From the NCBI GenBank assembly GCA_015179045.1, contig WHUZ01000038.1, positions 186,001 through 250,000 of the forward strand: a DNA stretch of 64,000 nt, in the 5' to 3' direction. How positions within the stretch are numbered: position 1 is the stretch's first letter; each line of letters opens with the position of its first letter. Both the position numbers and the translations under genes were made by a program. The stretch is from Kalaharituber pfeilii (lineage: Eukaryota > Ascomycota > Pezizomycetes > Pezizales > Pezizaceae). The notes beneath the pieces are model-generated. The model searched no databases, had not been told where the DNA came from, and saw only the letters and a program-made list of their open reading frames with translations. Positions 25,046 through 36,452 of this stretch are shown here, in pieces.

Positions 25046-26845
25046 ATGGTGGAAGCTACGAGGTCTCCGGTCGCATCCGCCCTTAGATCTGCAATTACAG
25101 CAAGCTGGCCAGGTGGGCAACAACGCGCCCAATCCCAAGCAACTGCCCTGCAAACTCAACGCGCAGACGACGCAACATATACACCGCAGGCAATATTCAA
25201 CCGCAACTTCGCCGGCCCTGGAGTGGTGGGGGATGTAGCGACGAGACCAGCATTTCGTGTGGGACAGCTGGACACGGAGCTGTTAGATGAGGAGTTATTA
25301 GATTTGCTTAAACAACAGCTATGGGGAGCGCTGAAGTACTTTAGACCGACTTTGAAAGAGACATTTGAACCCGAACTTATGGCAATACTACGAGCGGCTT
25401 TATTCAAGCTTACAATATGGGATAACAATGCCACTTACGGTGCTGCTTTACAGAACTTGAAATACATTGATGCGAGGTCTAGCAAAGGAGGTCGGGATAG
25501 GCCACCAACTCGGAGTCAAAAGATTCTGTATGGGCTGATTACCGTTGGAGGAAGGTATTTGTACGCTCGTTTAAATTTGTGGTTATTAGCAAGATCGAAT
25601 CCCGAGGATGTAAGCTTCTCCTTTCGAGACATTCCTCTTATTTCAATCTCTAACATTACCCTCATGAAGGAAACGCCGCTTTCAAAACGTCTCTCCGACA
25701 TTTTTGACCATCTTACAACTATCCACTCATTTGCTACCCTCTTCTCGTTCCTCCTCTTCCTGAAGAATGGCCATCACCGAACCATCCTAGACCGGGTCCT
25801 CCGATTGCGTCTAGCTGCGCCAAACCACATGGTTGCCCGAGAGGTATCTTTCGAATACCTCAATCGCCAACTTGTATGGCACGCCTTTACGGAATTCCTC
25901 CTATTCATCCTCCCCGTTGTTAGAGTCAACCGCTGGCGGCGCTGGTATTCTAGGTTCATACGAAAGGCCCGGTCTCTTGGAAGTTCCAACGAGGACTCCT
26001 CGATTTTGAAAAACAGGAAGGGGGAGTTAGCTTTCCTCCCGGAAAAGACTTGTGCTATATGTTACAAGGAGACAACCGCGGAGGCTGGAGAGGGTAGGGG
26101 GGCTTCGGGAGCAAGTACAGATATCACAAACCCGTATGAGGCATTGCCTTGCGGGCATCTCTATTGCTATATATGTATCACTTCGAAGATTGCTCTTGAG
26201 GAGGGAGAGGGTTGGGAGTGCCTGCGGTGTAATACACTCATCAAGAAGTGCAGGCCATGGAAGGGCGGTTTAGGTGCGGACTTCTCTGATGAAGTCCCAT
26301 CTACAAGTGTAAAGAAGGTTGGATTCGAAGGAGACGACTTCGTCAATGGAACCGACTCCGACGACGAAGTAGCAGTAGAACCTGCAGACGATGATATACC
26401 AACTCCAACGATAGGCAGCGAGCGGCAAGATGATCAGGACCTTGCAAAGTTAACCGAAACCCTGGTAGATGAGCTTGACGACGACCATCATCCGCAGTAT
26501 AATGAGTCCTTGTTCACACGCAACAGGCCTCACAGCCCGGCATCTGGATCCGGCTCCGAAGTCGGTCCCCTAGGGGAGAGCTACGACCACATTTCAAGCC
26601 CGCCAGCAATCGCAGTTACGTACGAGTCGGACAGGGAGTCTCAACACACGGAGCGCGGTGGCCCAAGGGACGTTGACGAGGAGTCGGTGGCGGGAACGCA
26701 TAGGGCGAGGAGTCCGATGTATTGGATTACGGAAGACGACGACCAGGATAATGGGCTTTTGAGTACTAAGGCGGAGTTGGCGGATCATGATTCGGTGTAT
26801 GATACGGCGGGGGAGGAAGACGAGAAGGAGGGGAGAAAGGAGTAA
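25046..26845 (+). CDS. PEX2: Peroxin-2, peroxisomal RING E3 ligase
   Basis: Integral peroxisomal membrane protein of the Pex2-Pex10-Pex12 RING complex, which ubiquitinates the import receptor Pex5 so that it can be recycled. Single exon, 599 aa; the ATG at 25046 is the first in frame. The Pex2/Pex12 N-terminal domain covers about residues 45-310 and includes LDEELLDLLKQQLWGALKYF and several hydrophobic membrane segments (for example FATLFSFLLFLKNG and FTEFLLFILPVV). The C-terminal RING is C3HC4: C336, C339, C369, H371, C374, C377, C392 and C395. After the RING comes an acidic, probably disordered tail of about 190 residues, longer than in yeast. The family call is firm. It is divergent from KAP120. 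Confidence 0.94.
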   Translation: MVEATRSPVASALRSAITASWPGGQQRAQSQATALQTQRADDATYTPQAIFNRNFAGPGVVGDVATRPAFRVGQLDTELLDEELLDLLKQQLWGALKYFRPTLKETFEPELMAILRAALFKLTIWDNNATYGAALQNLKYIDARSSKGGRDRPPTRSQKILYGLITVGGRYLYARLNLWLLARSNPEDVSFSFRDIPLISISNITLMKETPLSKRLSDIFDHLTTIHSFATLFSFLLFLKNGHHRTILDRVLRLRLAAPNHMVAREVSFEYLNRQLVWHAFTEFLLFILPVVRVNRWRRWYSRFIRKARSLGSSNEDSSILKNRKGELAFLPEKTCAICYKETTAEAGEGRGASGASTDITNPYEALPCGHLYCYICITSKIALEEGEGWECLRCNTLIKKCRPWKGGLGADFSDEVPSTSVKKVGFEGDDFVNGTDSDDEVAVEPADDDIPTPTIGSERQDDQDLAKLTETLVDELDDDHHPQYNESLFTRNRPHSPASGSGSEVGPLGESYDHISSPPAIAVTYESDRESQHTERGGPRDVDEESVAGTHRARSPMYWITEDDDQDNGLLSTKAELADHDSVYDTAGEEDEKEGRKE

Positions 26846-28650
26846 ATCAAGGAGTAGCATGCGGGGTTTTCGGGAATTTCTTGGGGGTGAATCAACAAAA
26901 TATAATGTGGCTTTTACTCTTAATTTCTATTAGAACCCACCTCATGAAGTTTCATATGAAGTTTCATACTAGTCCCAGCTCTTACCCGGCCGGGGGGGGC
27001 ATTTATTTTTTTACTTCTTGAATTTATCTTTATTCTTTCAGTATTAGTTGCTTTTATTGTGTTGTGCGTTTGCTTGTTACTCGAGTAGGCTTTTTTACTG
27101 TTACATTTGTTTATATTGGGCGTTTTGTTTTTTATACTGTCCTTTTTTTTTCTTTCTTTCTTTTTTTTTTTTGTTCCCCTCTAAAGTTGCTTCCCTCTTT
27201 TTTCTTTGGATTCGGTTATCCTATCTGCAAGCACCGTTTATCTCTCTTTTTATTTTTTTTTTCTTTCCCTTCCTTCTCGTTCTTGGGATTTTTGTTGTCT
27301 TATTGGAACCTAGTATCTCCGTATCCATCCATATTCCAATCTCGATATTCCATCCCCATTGCTCCCTTCTTCTCCCTCTTGCCCATTGTCAAAATGCCCA
27401 TTTTCCCATTTTGGTATTATTTTCGTATCTTTTATTTTATTTATATATTTTTTTTTCCCCCGCGCACTCGACGTTTTTCGGTACTACTATGTATGTATTT
27501 AACTTGATGTTAGTAAAGAAAAAGAGCTTACATTATCTCCCTACACCAGACAATTCTACGAGCCCTTAATGGTACGCAACCAAAAAAAAACAAAAAAAAA
27601 CAAGTTTCACTCATTGATGTTAATTTTTTTTAAGAAAAAACTAACATACACATGACAATACAATATACAGCTAAGCTTAGCTGAGCTTACAGGACTTGAG
27701 AAAAAACTTGTTTTTGCTTGGCCCGCATGAAAAACTCATAATAATAATGACGCAAAAGCAAAAAAGGATTTCAAATCCTCCCGGATTCAAAAGTTAGTTT
27801 TGTTATGTGAAACACGTTCAACCCTCCAGAACATAAGGGGCGGACTCAACGCACAGCGAGGAAATACACAATAAACACTAGGACCTTGCCTTTTGCCATG
27901 GTTAAATGTTGGAGGAAAAAAAAAAAAAGAAAAAAGTAGTTGAAATGAAGGCAAAAACCCAGCAGTGCCTGCTTTTTTTTTTTTTTTCCCTTGCATAACT
28001 TCGCCTTGGAAGACACAGTCTCCCTTCCAAAATCTTAAATAGAAAAAAAAAATAGGGAATCACAATAACAGTTTTCCGGCACCCATTCCTCCCACAAAAA
28101 CATTCATGTATAAAACTTCTGCCAAAAAAAGAAAAATAACGTTAAAAAGTCCGCTGTCAACTGCAAAACCTAAAAATGGTCAAAGCAAGTGAAAATGTAA
28201 AAGCGGTCAGCAAAGACGTGGAAGACTTATATAGGATCGTTCGTGTATATGTGAAGCAAGCCAGCTCGTTGCATCATTTTTTTTTTGGCTTTTTGAACGC
28301 TTCTCAGTTGAGGGTAACTGTTAGGCTGTCGCAAAAAAAAAAAAAAAAAAAAAAAAAGACCTGTGTTCCCCTAACCAAATCCTGTAGATTTAGTAAACAC
28401 GGGCTGAGATAGGATGCTAGAATGAAGGGTATGATAAAAAGACAAACGAAAACGTAAAGATAAAAGTAATGATAGTAAAGCATACGCGCAAGAAAAATTA
28501 TGAAATGATACAAGTATAAGAGGGAAAATCAAAAGTTAAGCACAAATGGTATTCGACAAACAAACGAAGGACAATCATCCAAAATCGTACGATCATCCCC
28601 AATCAAGCAGCATATAAGAAAAGAAAGTCATAAAATCAAAATATCAGGCC
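26846..28650. other. Convergent intergenic region, T-rich then A-rich
   Basis: Gap between the 3' ends of PEX2 and the next gene. Around 27.0-27.5 kb the + strand is almost pure T/C (3' UTR-like or low complexity), giving long but meaningless Phe/Leu-rich frames. Around 28.0-28.5 kb it is A-rich, with a 24-nt A run near 28334. No gene is seen. Confidence 0.5.
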
Positions 28651-30785
28651 TCAAACTTCAATCCACCCCTTCCGCTTCAAATTCACTTTCTCCGTCTCCG
28701 CTTCCGCCAGATTCTCCACAGTTTTCTCTGTCGCTTTCCCATCCTTCTTTCCCACAAGTTTATCATACCAGCCACTCAAGCCCACCCATTGAATCTGCAC
28801 TCCACCAACCCCTACAACCTTCCTCTTCTTGTCTACCTTCAGTGGCCCAAACTCAATCAATTCCCTCCTTGGCGTTCCTGGAGAAGAATCTGGTGCAGGT
28901 GACGGTGAAGCGTACTCTGAGAGCTTTGGCTCGTTACCTTGCGGTAATGGTGTGAAAATTGTGTCCTCAAGAAGTTTTGCCAGGTATTCATCCTCAACGT
29001 AATTTCTGGGTCTCCACCATGGGTGAAGGCGGCTGTTGCGGAGTTTCTTGGGCTGAGAGTTTAGCGAGGGTCGAATGGGGGGGTTGTTCTGGTGGCATTG
29101 TCATCCGTCGTACTCGATTCCTCAATTGGCGGTACTGGTTCCGAGAGAGAAAAGCTATTATTACCCAGCTGCTTTTCAAGTACAGAAGCAGGCGTCATGA
29201 GCGCCAGTGGAGTTGCAGGTATGAAATTGAAACGGGGAAGCTGCGGTGGTGCAAATGACGTGATCGGGGTTGCTTTGACTTTATCTGTAAGGGTTGGCAG
29301 CACATTGTCTTGATTTGTGCGTGTTATAGCTGACGATTGTATTTCTCCTTTTTTTTGAGAGTCGTCGATTATCTTATCTTCTGCCAACTTGCCCAAACCC
29401 AACTTCACATTTCCTTCGGTTGATTCCAAATTATACCTTCTTTTGAGAATTGAAGAACTGAGAATGCAGAGGTCAACATTGGATAACTTTTTATCTTTTT
29501 CAGGGTCCCCAGCCCCTCTTGTAACGGAAGAGTGTGATGCTAACTTCGTGCAAGGGCCATTTCTTACATTCTTCGATGCTTCATCGTCTGTCGTCGAAAC
29601 AAGGCTTTGCTGTGCTTGCTGGTCTTCAATACCTGCGGTTCCATGTCCGTCCAGCTGAGCTTCGTTCGTTTCATCTACCAATATAGCCTTATCTGAATTT
29701 ATTCTATTTTTAGGAGTTATGATTTCCGGAGTTTTCCTACACGAAGAGAGCCTAACGCCTTCATCTCCCGATTCATCCCGATATTGCGTTGGTGACTCCA
29801 TGTACATCTCTTTAGGAGAGTCACTTCTGAGTTTATCCTCAAAGGTCACCGCAAATCCGGTAACAAACGGAGAATCTGGAATAGGAATGTCACTCCCTAA
29901 TAGAGCATGCTTCCCAGGTGCAAAAGTGGTAGGCTTTAGTCCTCTATCCTCCTGGCGAAATCCATGCACACCATCGTCATAGTCAATGGCTATCCCTCCC
30001 TCATCATCAGCTTCCTCTTCTCTAACATCAGCACGATCCATAGGCTCGTTATTCGAGTTATTTCTACGGTTGAAGTCCAATCTCCTGCAGGGCAGTTTAT
30101 ATGGCTTCGGATGATGCAATTGGCGTGGAACTGTCACTCGCTTTGCCGATGATGGTGGTGTTGGCCCCGGCGTGGGCAAGCCAGTATCTGATGACAGATC
30201 CGGTGGAATGATATCAACGGTGACATTCTCAGTGTTCTTGCCTCTGTTCGCGCTCACAGCATCTGCAACATTCCCCTTCATCCTCCTAAGCCCTTTTGTC
30301 TTCTTTTCCGCTTCCTTCTCAGCACGAGTATCTTTAAGAATGCCCACAACGACTTCTTTAGCCCCTTGCGATCTACTCTTTCTGGATCCCTCCAAGATAT
30401 TCAAAGCCTCTTGTGTACTTAATTTCTCCCAATTACCTTGCATTGGCGGCGTTGGTGGCAGAGGTGCTGTTGGCGGAACTGCTGCCAAAGGGGGTATCAC
30501 TGCAGTAAACATCCTTGGATGTTCTGCACCAGAGCCCTTAGAATTTATGCCCTTCGTTGATTGGAGGTTGTATATCGACGCAAGAGAGTAGTCGCTTGGA
30601 TATTGATACAGCGAAGTTTGCGGAATACTGTAGTTCGGAGATACTAGTACCGGTGACTTCGTGTGTCTGAGCCGTCGTATGCGCCGTGGATCATCATCGC
30701 GGGGGGAATGATTCACTCCACTTGACGTCGGACTATTTTGAGGAGTCTGAATTGGCGATGATGGAGGTGTCAGGTGACCAGCCAT
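28651..30785 (-). CDS. Uncharacterised Ser/Pro-rich protein with WWRPR motif
   Basis: Not recognised. The first exon (30785-29136, 550 codons) is Ser/Pro/Thr-rich and probably disordered, with basic patches and KNT/SP-type phosphorylation-like sites near the start. The frame stops at 29061, but another frame downstream is open to 28651 and contains the tryptophan-rich motif RLHPWWRPRNYVEDEY followed by a conserved-looking tail (IEFGPLKVDKKRK, WVGLSGWYDKLVG). I join them with a 47-nt GTACCG...CCAG intron (29135-29089), giving 695 aa in frame. The intron is short and the branch site weak, so the exact junction is uncertain. The motif block reads like a structured C-terminal domain of a nuclear or cytoskeletal protein, but I give no function. 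Confidence 0.65.
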
Positions 30786-33700
30786 GTGTGGAACAGAGAA
30801 GGGTATTGTGCAAGTCGTCCAAGGACTCGTGGTTCCAATTTTATAACTTAAACGAAGAGAATTCAGCAGGCTTCAAGCCTGGTCTGTATATAAGCACTGA
30901 TCGTGAGACGCATACACTTTATACAACTCCAAACTTATCAACCAAGATAGCGGAATTGAAAAAGGAAAATATCGGTCCACGACAATGAATACACAAACCA
31001 CGTGAAGGAGGGATGATGGATGAAACCACCGATCAAGGGAGAGCCCAATGCAGCTTGGGGAAAAGAAAGCAGAAAAAAGTAGAACTCAACAAGGAACGAG
31101 TCTAACGGGTATATATATGGCCGGGGAACAGTTTCAAAGCTGTCCAGCGGAAAATAGCGCAATCTTGCTCGGGTTCTTTGAAGTGCTCTCCACGACCGGC
31201 TCCTATGGTCTGATGTGTTATAATTGGGAAAGCAACCCTACAGACGGCTTCCTAATCCGTCTTGTCTCGAAGTTTCGGGTCCAGTTGCGCTTCCGCTATG
31301 TCCTTCAGGGAAAGTCACCTCAATGTTTTTGATAGATTAGAATGGACTAGGTTTGTCGCTAAAAGGATGGAATCTTCCCTGGTATCTCCCGGTACAGATG
31401 GTCGCGCCCAACAATACAGGAATTATAGTGCGGGAGTGTAGGTATTATATGGCAATATCATTGGAAGAAATGAAGGAACAGTGCATGTTCATGAAGGAGA
31501 TACAAAGTGAAATATGACCGGAAAATGAAGAGTGAAGTTTGGAATGATAAGTAACAGTGTTCGATATCAGATGCGATGATTCAGTGGCATCGCGCTGGGG
31601 GAATGCGCATCAATGATAGGCGATCAGGAAATAGCAATCAAGCATGAGGCTCCAGTGTTTCACTAGCCATTCTTGCTCAATGGCTGCTCATTGCTCCCAG
31701 CCTACATCGTACTGATGCTGCACTCGTCATTGGTCCTGTGGCAATGTAGCTAATGACGGAGTGGTGTCAGAGACTGGGATGCTACACAGGTAATTGAGGA
31801 ACAGGACTTTCGAGAGCATGAACACTACAGCCCTAGTTCCTTGTCAACAAGGTTCAGCACCCAATTATCAACCATACGAGCAGATACTGCCATAAAGTTG
31901 TGGTGCTTCGTGCCACAATATAGTTTGATTGGATGAAGTGCTGCCAACAGAGCAGTAAGGCGGATGCAAGGGAAGCGAGGCAATCAGATTGTGACTGAAT
32001 ATTCAACTTGACACAGGACAAGATATATGATTGTCAGGGCTCAAAGTATCGGTACCTGGTGAAAGCATGTAAAAGCAGAACGCCGACTGGGTGTTACTGT
32101 AGCTTCATACCTGCGAGTCCAATGTAACCTTCCTTTTGGACGCTTGAACTTCATTCGGTGAGGGCATCACCAAAACTTGTGATTTGAATGGACCTCAATG
32201 TTACTCGCTTGATGGGCCATTGGAGTAAAGATAGGTTGTTGACAGGATCTGTTTTGGTTTTTGTGGGTACAAGGGTTATGTACTGTACTCTAAACCTATG
32301 CTTACACCTGATGACCATTAAATGAAATATGAAGAATTCTTGTATCTGTGCTGGGGGGAGGGCACTCGTAAATTGCAATCAGATGAAGGATTTCAAACTA
32401 CTACATGGAACGCTGGGGAGGAGGGGGGAGGAGGCTAATAGCAGGAGATCCGGGCTTGGGCGCAGTAGCAGCTCGGAGGGCCAAAATAACTTATCATACC
32501 CAGTAGCTAACACTCCTTTCCAGGACAGGTTCTGTTTCAGCCCCAGATGCGCTGTCGGCACAACTGCCTTCTCCAGGATACTTCCAATGCGCACAATTGG
32601 CTGCCGAACTTTTGCTGCGAACTGATCATCCTAATATTTCGCAGAGGGAGACCAGCATGGAAACATGGAACAACTTTTTCACAACCCTAGTATTGACCAG
32701 TAAGCAGCTCTGGAGATGCCTTCAGTTCGCGGTCTCAAAATTCAGCGCGCATTATGCCCCTCCCTCAGCCTTCCATCCGACAATGGTTTAAGACTCCCGA
32801 CTATTACTACTTGACTTTTGTCCTTCATCTTGGTAACAGTGATTCGTGGCAGGGGTGCACTAATTATCCTGAATGGCTTCTTGGCCAAATTGAGTGATTC
32901 CAGATATGATTCCAGATATGAAACATAGCCATCAAGATGCACGTGATTGTGAAGCTCCTTTACGGAAAAATGTCACGAGTTTGTGAAATACAACGTCGGG
33001 ATAACCTCGCGGCTAGCGCAGGAACAGCTCGAAGGAGTACAACCCGGAAGAATTTAAGTATAAGCCACATTGTAGGCACTGAGGGATAAAGATCACTGGG
33101 GCGAAGTAAAACAAGAACTGGTAGCACAGAATATGTCGCTGGCTTGAGGTTGTACAGGGGAAGAATCTCCAGCTGCAAAACGCCTCCTTTTTACCGCTCC
33201 AATACAGCCATCGTCACTTTCCTATAGGTGATTTTACTAAGCATCCTTGATTAAGAAGGTCGTTCATCGGTCCGAGGTCAGGTCGTACCTACAGCTACGG
33301 TTACGGCATGTCTCGCCCCAGCTACAACAGACTTTCAACACTCGAACAGTCTAGCGCTCATATTACTGCGCGAGTTGTTCTCTCTTAGAGCTAGGGGCTA
33401 TACAAACCCTCCCAGCTGCATACAGTTCAAGACTACGCCCAGGTTAGGGCTTCTTTCATTCTTTTTGACCTTCTTCACTCAAGGGCGAGGGACTGGCTGG
33501 CTCTCCTATGACACGTCGAGCATGATGTAAGTAGGGCCTTGGATGTAAAGGCTAGTAGATCGACATGTACGATCAGTTGCACGATGTACCACCAGGTTCC
33601 AGCCTCATCCCACCAGGCTGCTAGTTGCTACTGCCAAGAAAGGGCTTATCACTTGATGCCAAGATGCAGTCTGGGTTGGGCCAAGAGGTGAGATGCCTGG

Positions 33701-36452
33701 GATAGCTCTAGCTTCTTAGCTTCCTGCCTACCTCTGTGGAGTATCGTACCGTACTGTAGCCTCATGCCACTTGCTGTACCATCTTCAGGTTCCGATTTTG
33801 TTTGCACAAGTCCCCAGGTTTAGTGCGGCTTGTGCTCTAGTAATCTGCGAAGTATCAACGCCACTTCGTCATTCACTCAGCTAACATGTCGGTCACCGTC
33901 GGCCAAGAGGCGCTCCACGTGGAAATGTCCAAATTTGGCAACTTTTGCACTGACACAGCCCCGGTGGCCATTTCAGCCTGGAGGGCCGTATCGTGCAAGT
34001 AGGTAAGCTTGGAATGCCTGGTATTGGATTATGACGCCATGAAGCGCCAACGACATTATGCTGAAACGATGTTTGCGAAGGCTATAGTTCGCAGTTTGCT
34101 GCTCGAGTACAGCTAGCTAGTGGTGGCCTCACGACATCAATGGTGGCCAAGTAAGGAGCCCAATCCCACCAACCTACCAAAAGTACTTGTACGATGAGGG
34201 GGTTGGAGTCGTCATTGGCCCGTCAGTTGTCTGCATTCTTACTCGAGTAGATACATGTAGATCAAAGATGGAGTTTGTGATATCTGCGTGGTCCTAGGAC
34301 CATGAGCTTGTTTGCTGACTGGAAGTTTAAAAACCTTAATATCTTGACTTGAGTGTGCGAAACCCAACGGCTAACGGTCTTGCCAATTTGTGGGAGGGAA
34401 TGCCATCTCCGTGCCCCGCACATCGAGCAAAAGCGCACATCCGTCGTGACCTGCTACTACTTTTAATATCAGTCATCTGCAAGTGTCGACGTCCGATGGC
34501 GCGTAGCTTGCTAGCTCCCGGATTCGAGACTGGCTCCCGTCTGCTTTGTCTCAGCTGCTCATCACTTGAATTCAGCGCATTTATACCCAGGAGCATCGGG
34601 CCACTTACATCTAGGCCCCTTGGTTCTGGCCTGCCGGCCAGGCTGTTTCTTGCCGTGTTTCCTCCTAGAGCGTTTATCGATATCGTCATGCCTTGCTTTG
34701 GGAGGACGGCGTTCAGCTTTCCATTTCGTCCCTACTTGTACTCGGCTGCGACTTTCTGCTGGATCACGGGCAGTGCAGCTTTGTCGCCCCCAGCTCCACA
34801 TATACCACTAGTCAGCTGCTGGCAACGTGCTTTAGCCCGCAGTGCCCATGTTGCTTCTCTTTGTTGTTCCTCACTCAACCAGACTGCGCTCGTTCCTGTG
34901 ATCCCTAGTAATCTAATTCTTGCACGCGCAACTTGGGAAACATAAGTTGGCTGCGTCCCCGTAGTCTCTCCGGCTAACGTCAACGGCTACCCGCCCGAGA
35001 TCATACATCTGCTTGATAGCGCCCTTCGATACCGATCACAAGTCGAGCGCACGTGCAGCATCAACCCTGGCAAACTGATCACTGGTCCCCAGCGCAAGGA
35101 TATCAAGGCCCTTCGGGACATACCAATACCCTCGCCCCGTCCCCAGCCAACACCCCCCACCTGCTCGTTTGTCGATATAATCCTACCCGCCCTGGCCTCT
35201 GGCGCACCCGCCGGACTGCTTGTGGCCCTGCCGTGCACTTGTGTTCTTCTGCCCGCCCTCCTCTCCGCACGCGGCTCGGCACCAGGCGCCGTTCGGTAGG
35301 CTCCCGGCCCAACCCCAGCGCCGCTCCACTCGGTGCCCAAGCCCTGTTCCCAGTTACTTGCGTCTCTCCGCCGATTCCCGACTTCATTTCTCAGAGCCCC
35401 ACGACCTCTTCCCAGTATTTCCATTTGGTCGTCCTAATCTATCGCATTTCAAATCCTGCGTTCTTTTCCCCCCCCGCCTGTCGTCATATCCCCCGGTCGC
35501 TTGACTGCTCAAGCAGGCCCCATCAACACACCCCCAAGCCTCCGCCATTAGTTCCGACTCGGCCGCAAAAAGCAAGGAATTTGCCCCCTCCACATTCCAA
35601 GCGCAGCTGTACCATTACGTCGGTAGGGCTTCCGACCTGCAGCAGCTGAACATAACTGCAGTACCCCCGAATCGAAGCATATTGCAAACCGCAGCTTCAA
35701 CTTTCGCTCTCACCCCTTGCTGACGCAGTATTACAACCCCATTCTCGCCGCAAGATCAGATCGGAGACTGCATCACCTCCCAGGGAGCACGATTCCGTCA
35801 AACTAACGAACGTAGGCGACAAAGCAGCAGCATACTACACTGCCCATTTTCACCAACCATGCCCGTGATAGAGGTGCGTGTCTTAGATTCTTCCTTTTAC
35901 CCTCCATTTCTTTGCAGGTTCCTCCATCATTTTGCGTTTGAGACACCGATGAAAAAAGAAAATACCCACATACTGTTCACATGTGCATCCATGCAAAGGG
36001 CTACACCCAGGGCCTTCTGGCGGAGGGAAGAAGCCGTATACCCTATTATGCATCCGTAACTGTTTGTGCCCTGTTTTCGCCTTTACAGTTATGGTCAACG
36101 GTCCATAGCCTCTTCCCTGCTTTGCGTGAAAGCACGGCTTCGAAGTGCATGGTTGGTTTACAATCTGCATGTTTCAAGCGTCTTAGTTGTGCGTAACTTC
36201 GGTCTTGTATCCCGCCCTCAATAACTTACCTACACCCTTGTGAGAGTATTTACATCCGGAACCCCTTGTGAACAACAGTTGATCGTTCTTTTCTCTTCCT
36301 ATATCCTTTCCGGTTTTGTGTCTTATTTTCATCCTTCCATCTACACCCTTACCCCGCTTCGCGCAGCAGATTGGCTTTTCAATAACCGTCTGCTACCTTT
36401 TTTGCCTTGCGGTTCTCGGATTGTTACGACTGACACACTCTAACACTACAAA
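30786..36452. other. 5.7-kb divergent intergenic region, no gene seen
   Basis: Upstream regions of the minus-strand unknown gene and the plus-strand Rck2-like kinase. The middle (31.3-34.3 kb) is of mixed composition with no convincing frame. 34.4-35.7 kb is GC-rich with long overlapping frames lacking domains, like the GC-rich promoter of PEX2. The last 0.6 kb contains pyrimidine-rich leader sequence and an ATG at 35859 followed after five codons by a GTGCGT, which could be an upstream leader exon of the kinase. Confidence 0.45.

Noticed and set aside
27048..27569. Plus-strand Phe/Leu-rich frame of 173 codons
   Set aside because: Reads through T/C-rich low-complexity sequence after PEX2; looks like a 3' UTR.
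34349..35649. Several long overlapping frames on both strands
   Set aside because: High GC content suppresses stops; compositions are Ser/Pro/Arg-rich without motifs.
35859..35873. ATG plus four codons followed by GTGCGT upstream of the kinase
   Set aside because: Could be a leader exon or a short uORF, but no acceptor could be chosen with confidence and the ATG at 36453 starts a well-formed exon.
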